Below, in pieces: positions 35,045-43,300 of a DNA stretch of 46,299 nt. Numbering within the stretch: position 1 is the stretch's first letter; every line of letters begins with the position of its first letter. The notes under the pieces are model-generated. The model saw nothing but the letters and a program-made list of their open reading frames with translations, was not told the origin of the DNA and searched no databases. The position numbers and the translations under genes were made by a program. Source of the stretch: JBNKDD01 sp050288085 (lineage in GTDB: Bacteria; Chloroflexota; Anaerolineae; Aggregatilineales; UBA3940); the NCBI GenBank assembly GCA_050288085.1, contig JBNKDD010000010.1, positions 1 through 46,299 on the forward strand, read 5' to 3'.

Positions 35045-36301
35045 CTATTCCTCCCCGTCGTCCTCGCCCTCTTCTTCCTCTTCCTCTTTCTTCGCAGCGA
35101 CCTGCGCTCTGCTGATGGCAATGATGATGGCCGCAATCACTCCCAGGATCGGGATCGCCCAGCAAATCGGTGGGATTGGGCAGCCACCAATCAGAGACCA
35201 CCCTGACTCTTCAGGGCATTGATCCTGGTCGTCCGGTATGCCGTCGCCGTCCTGATCCATATCAACACCGGCAACGATGCCAGTTTGTTCAGTCGGGGGT
35301 GAGCAATCGTCCGGGCAGGTGTCGAAATCTTCGCCGTCATCCGGGCTACATACCCCATCGCCGCAGAGATCGTCGGGCTCTTCTGCCGGGGGCGGGCAAT
35401 CTGCCGGGCAGGTGTCGGAGTCTTCCCCGTCATCCGGGTTACATACTCCATCGCCGCAAGGATCGGCGGGTGGTTCTTCTGCCGGGGGCGGGCAGTCTGC
35501 TGGACAGGTGTCGGAGTCCTCATCAGGTCCGCACACCCCATCGCCGCAGGGATCGTCGGGTTCTTCAACCGGGCAATCCGCCGGGCAGGTGTCGGAATCC
35601 TCGCCTAGCTCCGCATCACAGATTTCGTCGCCGCAGGCGCAATCTTCGGGGCAGGTTTCCGAATCTTCATCCGCCTCGCAGACGTCATCCCCGCAGACCG
35701 GCGGGGGTGGTACCACAATGATCGGGCAGTCCTCCAGGCAGGTGACGCTGTTCTCGCCCGATTCTGCGTCGCAAAACCCATCGCCGCAGGTGCAGTCATC
35801 CGCGCAGGTTTCGGTAGTCTCACCGTAATCCGGTTCGCAGATACCGTTTCCGCAGGTGGTGCAATCTTCGGGACAGTTATCGAAACTCTCCTCGGCGCTG
35901 CATATCCCATCCCCGCAGGTGACATCGACCGGGCAGTCGTCCGGGCAGGTATCGACCTCTTCCGCCTCGCAGACCAGGTCCCCGCAGTAGATCGGGCAGT
36001 CCACTGAACAGTTCCAACGCCCTTCGCCTATTTCACATTCGCCGTTGCCACAGGAGTATTCAGGGGGAGGAGGCTCGCCACCGCCGCCATCGTCAGGTTC
36101 TATGGCGCAGTCTTGCGGGCAGGTCGTGGCGTCTTCTTCGTATAGTGGGTCACAGATGCCATCTCCGCAATAAGGTGTGGTGATTTGGGCCTGTGCTGCA
36201 TCAACGTGCTGGACATTTCCCGTAAATCCGAAGACCGGGAGAAGAATCGTCAGGATTATTACCAGTAGTAGAACTCGCCGTATAGTTTTCAAGGTGTCCA
36301 T
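35045..36301 (-). CDS. Exported cysteine-rich repeat protein with TSP3-like segment and C-terminal membrane helix
   Basis: This 418-residue protein has a signal peptide (1-35). Eleven repeats of a CGDGxCxxxEDxxTCPxDC type span about 44-345, each with four Cys that should form two disulphides. A TSP3-like calcium loop (MDQDGDGIPDDQDQCPEESG) follows, then a membrane helix (about 378-398) and an acidic tail with Glu and Asp runs. The repeat resembles the MYXO/Cys-rich DxxEDxxTC repeats of exported proteins in several phyla. A surface stalk or adhesin is inferred. It ends 3 bp before the acyltransferase start, suggesting one transcript. Confidence 0.85.
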   Translation of the reverse strand: MDTLKTIRRVLLLVIILTILLPVFGFTGNVQHVDAAQAQITTPYCGDGICDPLYEEDATTCPQDCAIEPDDGGGGEPPPPEYSCGNGECEIGEGRWNCSVDCPIYCGDLVCEAEEVDTCPDDCPVDVTCGDGICSAEESFDNCPEDCTTCGNGICEPDYGETTETCADDCTCGDGFCDAESGENSVTCLEDCPIIVVPPPPVCGDDVCEADEDSETCPEDCACGDEICDAELGEDSDTCPADCPVEEPDDPCGDGVCGPDEDSDTCPADCPPPAEEPPADPCGDGVCNPDDGEDSDTCPADCPPPAEEPDDLCGDGVCSPDDGEDFDTCPDDCSPPTEQTGIVAGVDMDQDGDGIPDDQDQCPEESGWSLIGGCPIPPICWAIPILGVIAAIIIAISRAQVAAKKEEEEEEGEDDGEE

Positions 36302-36450
36302 AGTCTTTGTCTTCCCTGCGTTGAGAAATAACAGATGATGAAATTGATAAGGCCATTATATAGTATTCTTCGAAATCGCACTGGTGTGCTGGTTGGAGGT
36401 TTGTTTGTGCGGCTGTCTGATGGGGGGACTTTGCCTGATTTTTTGTAGGG

Positions 36451-36471
36451 ACACAGACCAAAGGTCTGTGT
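36451..36471. repeat. Short palindrome ACACAGACC/GGTCTGTGT
   Basis: Perfect 9-bp arms with an AAA loop, set in a TGTAGGG...GTCCT context that resembles the 19419-19463 repeat ends. Possibly a dispersed repeat or a protein-binding site. Confidence 0.4.
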
Positions 36472-36537
36472 ATGAACGTGTCCTTGTTGAATGCTGAGGG
36501 CTCGACAATTCTATGTGTAAGGTTTGTTTTTAATTCA

Positions 36538-36665
36538 ACCTCACCCCTTCCGACCCGCTAGAGCGGCTCTCCCTCCCCCACTCCGATCTGCAAGCAGATG
36601 ATCTTGCAGATTCAGGAGAGGGGAAAGTTCGAGCGCGCTGGAGCGCGTGAGAGCAGGGGTGAGGT
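36538..36665. repeat. 128-bp inverted-repeat element with nested hairpins
   Basis: ACCTCACCCCT (36538-36548) and AGGGGTGAGGT (36655-36665) are perfect 11-bp terminal inverted repeats. Inside are further hairpins such as GATCTGCA...TGCAGAT (36584-36612) and GAGCGCG near 36640. It has the look of a non-autonomous palindromic repeat. It lies 32 bases beyond the stop of the NACHT-FGE gene. Confidence 0.6.
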
Positions 36666-36697
36666 CTAAACGCTCACGAGGGGTGTGATCGTTGCTA

Positions 36698-39625
36698 TCA
36701 GGCGTCCATTGCCACGCGGAAGCCGATCAACTGGACGTAAGCGTGCGGCTCGACCGGTCGGCGCTGGGTGCTTTTGACCATCGGGCGGCGGCTGTCATAG
36801 GCCCCACCACGCAGCACTCGCGGCCCCTCAGCCTTGAGATTCTCCCGACCATCAGATGCCTTATAGGGATAATCCTTGTGGAGACTGCTGCACCACTCCC
36901 AGACATTGCCGCCCAGGTCGTGGATGCCCTCCGGCGTCCGGTCCTGTGGGAAGATACCAACCGCCGTCGTTTGACCCACCCCGGCATCGCGGGCGTTGGT
37001 CGTATCGTCGTGGGTGATATTCCCCCAGGGATATTTCCGCCCATCGAGTCCGGCGGCGGCGGCTTCCCATTCTGCTTCGGTCGGCAGGCGATAGGGCTTC
37101 TGAGTCGTTACCCGCAACCAGTTGACGTAGGCGACCGCCTCGTGCCAGGTGACGTTCGTCACAGGCCGGTTAGCGATCCCCCAGGCCGGGTCTTGAAGCG
37201 ACCCCTGCTTGTTGGCCGCCCGGCTGCGCCAGTCCAACCCGGCAGTCGTCCAGAAACGATCCTGGTGATAGCCCTTCTGGACAAACAGCGCGAACTGATA
37301 ATTGGTCACCGGGTAGCGGGCCAGCTTGAACGGTTGGATCCTGACCTTGTGCCGCTCTTCCGGCTCGCCGATCTCGATATTGCCGCCCGGCAGGGCCACC
37401 ATATCCGGCTCAGAGGATTGAACACCGGGGCGTGGATCGCCCAATGTGCCGAGCGCATCGGCGGCCTGGGCGCGTTCGACCGGGGTCAACTTGCCGCTTT
37501 GAACCAGCCGCGCCAACTGCTCGATCACCCGGGGGACAACCTCGTGCCCGATGTGTTTATCCTGTTCGGCGGCTCCCCGTCCGACAATGTTGAGCATCTC
37601 CGCTGCCAGCCAGATGGATCGCCACTCGTTATCGGTCACCGGCATGGCCTTTTTGCACAGCAGGTTGATCGCATCCAGGGTGCGGGTAATTTCCTGCGAG
37701 TTGTATACCAGGTGCCCGACGGACAATTTCAGCACCTCGTGCCAGATATCGCTCCCGGCGGCGAGGTCGGCGGCCCGGCGGGCAAAATCCCAGCCTGCAA
37801 CCAGGAAACGTCCTGCCAGAAATTCCTGGAATCCGCGATGCGGGAAGGCGTACATTGCCCCCTGCTGCTTATCGGAGCCTTTGCCGACCAGCAGCCCGGC
37901 CCGCGTCTCGACGTACTCACAGAATTTCTGGGCCTTGCCCCAATCGCCATCCAGGTAATTTTGCAGCGTGCATAGAATTTCCCGCTGCGGGATGTGGCTC
38001 GGATCGGTCTGTGCGCCCTGGGCTTGATGCGCATTATAAGCCACCTCGCACAGCGCATTGACCAGCCGTTCCTCGCGGGTATCAAGCTCCTCCAGAATGC
38101 CTAACTGCCACTGGCCCGGCTCGATCTGTTTGCTGCGCTGCCAATCCCACAGCAGCAGGTTCACACAGTCATCGTACAGGCGGGCGCGTTCGCGGGGGAG
38201 CATCCCCCGGTAAGTGTGGACAACCGCCATAACCGTCAGCAGCATCGGATTCTGGGCCAGGTCTTCGAGTGACATCGTCGCGGTGCGCAGGGCTTCGGCT
38301 TTGAGCTTGGCCGTTTTCCGCTCGACGGCGTTCAGGCGGGCCAGGGTGGTATACCAGTTAATGATGAAGGTGTGGATCGCATGTCGGCTCAGGGGGGCTA
38401 GCGTCACCGCCGGGAAGCTGGAAAGCTGCCACTCTGGGTCGGTATAGGACAGCACCCGGCAGGTCACGATAATCCGGCAGCCGCCGTAGGTCTTGCCGAA
38501 ATCCTCAATTGTCTGCTTGACGATTTGCCGCTGACGGGCATCGGGAACCTCGTCCAGCCCATCGAACATCACCAGGCATTTCCCTTTTTGAAGCGCCCGC
38601 TTGACCTGCTTGGCGAAGTCGCCCAGGTCTTGCTCGCCCAGCATATCGGTGATGTGCTGCCACATCATCCCGGCGTTGCCCTTGCGGGATTTTTCAGGCA
38701 GGCTGTGAGCGAATTCCCGCAGATTAACCCGGATCGGCAGCAGCGCGCCATAAGTCCAATTCGCGGCCCGCTGGCCGTTTTGCTGGGGGACGCTCAACCG
38801 GTCGAGAAAACCCTGATCGGGATGCAGACGTGCCCCGGCCAGGCATAAAGTCAGGAAGTTGAGGAAGGTCGTTTTACCCGAACCAGGATCGCCGAGGATC
38901 ACCAACTGCCGGGTGCGGATCATCTCCGCCAGGATGGGAACCGGCACCCGCTTGCCCTTATCGCCGTTCTGTTGGAGGGCCGGTTGGGTATGCGTGGTAT
39001 CGAGCGGCACATAAACCGCGTCGAGTTTGATCTCCGGGACGGCCCGATCAGGCCCGATGTTATCCAGGTGAAGCTGCCCCAATGGGATCGAACTGGCGCT
39101 TGCCATCCGGCGCTGCAAGTATAAAAGCTCCAGTTCGCCTACTTCTTCTTCCTGATCCTCATCTTTCCTGGTTGATTTCGGCTGCGGGCTGTTCCCGAAA
39201 TATTCGTGGAGATGATAATCTCCTTCGACATATGGCCGGTGGGTGATGTGATCCCGTCCGGCTACGCCCCCACTGTTATTGGTGGTTCCGCCGCCAACCG
39301 TGCTGCCCGGCTTGATATCCCCGCCCAGGACTTCGATCTGATCGCCGGATCGATTCCCGGCGGGTGGGACAGCGTGTGATGCGGATTGATTGACCGGCAT
39401 GACGATAGGTTCTTTGGGTTGTGTGTCGGGGTGCTCCTGCGAATGCTGACCGTTTTCTCTGCCTTCCAGGATGGCGCACAGCTCTTTCAGTTGGGCGTTG
39501 GACATAAATTGAACATTAGCAAAGGCTTCTTTGCTTAACAGTTTTTTGGCTTTCGCCAACAACTGGCGGCGCTCTCTATTCTGGCCTGGGCCTTGAAAGT
39601 TTCTAACTACCGGTAAATTTGTCAT
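36698..39625 (-). CDS. NACHT NTPase with C-terminal FGE/SUMF1 domain
   Basis: This 975-residue protein has three parts. First is an N-terminal helical segment (1-65) and a glycine-rich motif region (94-137: GDQIEVLGGDI, GVAGRDHI, EGDYHLHEYFG). Second is a NACHT ATPase (about 200-560) with Walker A GDPGSGKTT (245-253) and Walker B CLVMFDGLDEV (350-360). Third is a helical winged region and a C-terminal FGE-like domain (about 742-975: LPGGNIEIGEPEERHKV, LPTEAEWEAAAAGLDG, VLRGGAYDSRRP, IGFRVAM). The usual FGE Cys pair is absent. It fits an NLR-like sensor of invader signals. The divergent small protein shares its glycine motif. Confidence 0.9.
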   Translation of the reverse strand: MTNLPVVRNFQGPGQNRERRQLLAKAKKLLSKEAFANVQFMSNAQLKELCAILEGRENGQHSQEHPDTQPKEPIVMPVNQSASHAVPPAGNRSGDQIEVLGGDIKPGSTVGGGTTNNSGGVAGRDHITHRPYVEGDYHLHEYFGNSPQPKSTRKDEDQEEEVGELELLYLQRRMASASSIPLGQLHLDNIGPDRAVPEIKLDAVYVPLDTTHTQPALQQNGDKGKRVPVPILAEMIRTRQLVILGDPGSGKTTFLNFLTLCLAGARLHPDQGFLDRLSVPQQNGQRAANWTYGALLPIRVNLREFAHSLPEKSRKGNAGMMWQHITDMLGEQDLGDFAKQVKRALQKGKCLVMFDGLDEVPDARQRQIVKQTIEDFGKTYGGCRIIVTCRVLSYTDPEWQLSSFPAVTLAPLSRHAIHTFIINWYTTLARLNAVERKTAKLKAEALRTATMSLEDLAQNPMLLTVMAVVHTYRGMLPRERARLYDDCVNLLLWDWQRSKQIEPGQWQLGILEELDTREERLVNALCEVAYNAHQAQGAQTDPSHIPQREILCTLQNYLDGDWGKAQKFCEYVETRAGLLVGKGSDKQQGAMYAFPHRGFQEFLAGRFLVAGWDFARRAADLAAGSDIWHEVLKLSVGHLVYNSQEITRTLDAINLLCKKAMPVTDNEWRSIWLAAEMLNIVGRGAAEQDKHIGHEVVPRVIEQLARLVQSGKLTPVERAQAADALGTLGDPRPGVQSSEPDMVALPGGNIEIGEPEERHKVRIQPFKLARYPVTNYQFALFVQKGYHQDRFWTTAGLDWRSRAANKQGSLQDPAWGIANRPVTNVTWHEAVAYVNWLRVTTQKPYRLPTEAEWEAAAAGLDGRKYPWGNITHDDTTNARDAGVGQTTAVGIFPQDRTPEGIHDLGGNVWEWCSSLHKDYPYKASDGRENLKAEGPRVLRGGAYDSRRPMVKSTQRRPVEPHAYVQLIGFRVAMDA

Positions 39626-39717
39626 GATACACGACCTGCCTTCCGTTTATTCGGCTGCTGTGGCCCCTTAATCTCACCCGCTGTTTGTTAACTTACCATG
39701 TTTGCGTGGATATAGAC

Positions 39718-39744
39718 TTGTCAATACAATCAACATCATACTAT
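39718..39744 (+). promoter_or_regulatory. Possible promoter of the small motif protein
   Basis: TTGTCA (39718-39723) and TACTAT (39739-39744), 15 bases apart, precede AAGGAG (39745-39750) and the ATG at 39764. The spacer is short, so this is only tentative. The 138-bp divergent gap to the NACHT-FGE start has no other clear signal. Confidence 0.3.
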
Positions 39745-39763
39745 AAGGAGAAACGAATCCTAA

Positions 39764-40240
39764 ATGGAAAACAAACCTGATCCTAACCCTGATGCCCCAA
39801 AAAGGGAAATGGGCGGCGACCATATCGTTATCACTGGCAACATCGGGCCGGGTGCGGTGATCGGGAGCGGCTCCGTCCAGGCTGATTACATCGCCGGGAA
39901 TGACCTGATTATCAATGGCACGGTAGCTGAGACGCCCGAACGCTTTAGCGATCTGCTAACCGACCTGCGGTCTATCGTGGCCCAGGCTAAAGAGGCTGGT
40001 GAACTCGGCGAACAGGTCGCCCAGCAGATCATAGATAACATCGATGAGGCCGCTGAAATTGTCAAAACCAATCCCGAAAAACCACCCAAAAGTGCCCTGG
40101 TTAAGCGGCTGGAATCGGTCGCCGATATGCTGGATGCTGCTGTTGATGTGATCAATGTCGATGGCGGTGTGGCAAAAATTCTGCTCAAGGCGGCCCCTAT
40201 TGCGGCCCTGCTGGTGAAGATCGCCCTCCGGTTTTTCTAG
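39764..40240 (+). CDS. Small protein with GD/GNI glycine motif and hydrophobic C-terminal helix; candidate NACHT partner
   Basis: This 158-residue protein is unlike known enzymes. Residues 17-54 form a glycine-rich repeat (GGDHIVITGNIGPG, AVIGSGSV, DYIAGNDLIINGTV). Residues 55-135 are charged helices. Residues 136-158 (VAKILLKAAPIAALLVKIA) are a hydrophobic helix that could insert in a membrane. The glycine motif matches in style the N-terminal motif of the divergent NACHT-FGE protein. The architecture resembles small helical effectors paired with NLR-type receptors through a shared assembly motif. This is inference; the family is not one I can name. Confidence 0.75.
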   Translation: MENKPDPNPDAPKREMGGDHIVITGNIGPGAVIGSGSVQADYIAGNDLIINGTVAETPERFSDLLTDLRSIVAQAKEAGELGEQVAQQIIDNIDEAAEIVKTNPEKPPKSALVKRLESVADMLDAAVDVINVDGGVAKILLKAAPIAALLVKIALRFF

Positions 40241-40270
40241 GATCGAGGTCGTGTTAACATTTGGGATTTC

Positions 40271-40363
40271 ACCCCCCTGCTACCGCTGAAGCGGTATCTG
40301 CCCCCCTTGCAAGGGGGGCGAATCCGAGCGAGACGCCTGTTAAGGCGGGCGCGGATGGGGGGT
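40271..40363. repeat. MITE-like palindromic intergenic repeat, copy 2
   Basis: The element has terminal ACCCCCC/GGGGGGT repeats and holds the same 18-bp palindrome (six C, TTGCAA, six G) at 40301-40318 as copy 1. Its right flank, read in reverse, gives CGCCTTAACAGGCG, matching copy 1 with one base change. It lies between the convergent small motif protein and the NACHT-HEAT gene and may also act as a terminator. Confidence 0.7.
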
Positions 40364-40368
40364 ATGGA

Positions 40369-43300
40369 TCAATCCCCCGCGCTGGGAAAACGCTCCGCCC
40401 GCCCGTTGGACAGTCGGGGTGGCTGATGCTGGATGCGGGCCACGACCGCGTTCAGCGCGAATAATAGTTGGTCTTGTAGTTGAGCACCCGATTCCCAGGA
40501 AGCCCGCGCCCTGATCTCGGATACCAGCGTCTCTAAACTCTCCGCCAGCTTTTCTAATTCTTCGCTGGAGAAGGGCGGATCGGGCAGTCCACCGATCAAC
40601 CTGCCGAGCGCGATCCCTGCTGCGGCCCGCACTTCAAACGCCCCTTGTTCGAGCAGGCGGAGCAGCGTCTCCTGGACTTCCGGCCAGATCACCCTGGCCC
40701 GTCCTAATCCTCTCAAGGCGGCAAGCTGAACGTCTATATGTTCGGGCTGCTGCACGGCCCCCAGCAGGATGCTCACCGCATCGGGCGCTTCGTCCATCAC
40801 ATAGCCCAGTACCTCAAGCGCACAGATTCGCAGGGTAGGGGCACGGTTGTAATAGGCGGTTCCGACCGGTTGGATCACGGCCAGATCCATCACCTGGTTG
40901 ACGATCTCCATGTTCAACGGCGTGTGCGCTTTCAGACACTCACGGATCGCCGAACCATGCTGCTCCCAATGGACGGGGAGCGCCTGCTGCACCAGGGCTA
41001 ACAGGGCGATATCCGGCAGGTCACGCAGGGCAGACAGTGCTTCCACCGCTTTGGAAGCTAACTCCATATTGGTCACATCGATCATCGAGATCAGGAGTTT
41101 GATCAACTCCTCGCCCGGTTCTTCCATTTTACCGATGGTGTCTAAGGTTGCTTCCCGGACTTCGGGGGCGCTGTCGCTGAGTAATAATTGCAGCGCCCGG
41201 CGAATTTCTTCGTTGGGTTTGGGGAAGTGCCGGAAAGCCTGCGCCAACGCACGGCGCACCCCGGTATCCTGATCCTGGGCGATGTGGGTCAGCAGGTGAG
41301 TGATCCGGGGGCTGGTCTGCCCCTGGCAGGCTAATGGTTCGATGGCAGCAGATCTCACCTGTGCGGCCTGGTCGTTGAGCCGCTCGGACAGCGCCTCATA
41401 TACCTCGGCTGACCGGTTGTGACAGGTTCCCAGGGCGCGGGTCGATGCCTCGCGGATGGCAGCATCCGGGTCGTAGCTCCACTCGATCAGGTAATTGACC
41501 ACCTCGTCGGGCAGTTCGGTGGGACGTTGTAATACCTGGATCGCTCCACACCGCAGTTCGGCGGAGGTGCTCATCGCTGTGCGGCAGATCGCCATCAGGG
41601 CGTTGTCAGGCAGGTGGGTGACTCCGGCGAAAGTCTCCAGCACCATTTCCAGAATCTCCGGGTCGTCCGGGTCGGGGTTATTCAACAGGTGCAGCAGCAC
41701 ACTGATCACGGCGTCCGGCAGTGATCCCATCCGCCGCATGGTTCGCAGACTGACCCGCCGAGCTGCCGGTTCGCCATGCAGCCAGTCTACCCACATATTC
41801 ATTGTCTCTAGCGGGATGGGGGGCGCAGCGGCTAAAACCTGCCTGCTGCGATTGCTCACCCATTCATCCTGGTCATTCAACATTGCGATCAGGGCGCGGT
41901 AGGCATCTGTCGTCAGAGGGGCCGTCCGACCCAATGCGCCGACCATCGCACGTCGAACCAGGGTTGGTGTCTCCTCTTCAGGATCACCGCTGACCAGCAT
42001 CTCTACCGCTTCTCTGAAATGCGACGGCCAGAAAGACAGCGCATCGATGGCGAACGCGCGGGTTCGCTCGTCACGGCGATTGGATAGATGCTCACAGGCG
42101 ATCCGAAGTGCATTATGGCTGACCGCCGTCCCGTCGAGTGCCATCAGGTGGCGGCGGGCCTTATCAAACAGCAGGGTGAATCGACCCGTATCATCTCGAT
42201 CTCCCTTGAGCCACAATTTCATCAGGGCATCGGCGATGTAGGTGCTCACCTCGGCGGTGACCTCTGTGCCATGAATCAGCAGGCTTGCCGCCCGGAACAG
42301 GTCGCGCTGGAGAGTTTCCTCAAATGGGCTGGCCGGGAGGTCTGTTGGATCGCCCCGGTTGTCGCGGGTCAGGATGGCGACATTGATCAAGTCTGAGGCG
42401 TCTTCCCTGGATCGGAGGGCCAGGAAGCTGACCGCCAGCCGGATCACCTCCAACCAGCGCGGGTTATGCAAAATGGCCCGGATACGCATGGCGGCCCGGC
42501 GGAAACTCGATACCAGGTAGCGGGCCGCGAAATATTCCTGTATCACCTGGTGGATGAACCGGTAGCGCCGGGGAGATACTTCGACCAGCACCCCAGGATA
42601 ACGGCGGATATGGCTGATAAACTGCTCGATAGCCTGCCCGACCTGCTGTTCACTGGAATGAGGGTGGATCTGTGACCAGCCCCGGCTCAAAATCTGCCGC
42701 AGTTCCTGCTCGTCAACCACCCCGCTGGGCCGCAGGGTGTGTATCCAGAAGGCCAGTTCGCCGAGAATATGGTTGGCCTCATGCTCTAAGATGAGCAGGT
42801 TATGAGTCTCGCTTTGTGGCAAGCGCCACTCGCGGATCATGCTGTCGGACACGACCTGGATCATGGCTGCCCGCTGGGGGGTAAAGACCATATTCGGCTG
42901 GTAGATTCCGACCAGCAAGCGCAGCATCAACGGTGTATTGACCAGCTTACCGAGCATGGTATTGGTGGTGATCTCGCGTGACAGGGTCAGGGTCAGTGAC
43001 TCGGCCTGACGCAGCGCATCATCATCAGACATCATTGGATTCTTGAGCCGGGTCAGAGCCAGCGACCAGCGCATCAGGAAGGGGCTGATCTGGCGGCGGC
43101 CCAATGGTCGGATCACATACTGGGTGAAATAGCCCTGCAAGGGGGTAGCGGTGAACTCATCGGGGCGGCTGCTGACTACCACCTGGTTGCCGTCCGCCTG
43201 CCAATACTCTGCTGCCTGTGAAACGCTGTTGCCCAGCATCCGCCGCTGCTCGTCGTTAACAACGTGATCCAGTCCATCGAGCAGCAGCAAACACTGCCCG

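Larger units (their letters stand above)
36302..36697. other. Intergenic region with palindromic repeats, no gene
   Basis: This gap of 396 bp holds no supported gene. It contains a short palindrome (36451-36471) and a longer inverted-repeat element (36538-36665), both described separately. The leader of the cysteine-repeat gene lies at its left end. Confidence 0.6.

Noticed and set aside
36692..37975. Long plus-strand frame opposite the NACHT-FGE gene
   Set aside because: It lies wholly antisense to a well-supported gene, has no recognisable domain and looks like a codon-bias shadow.
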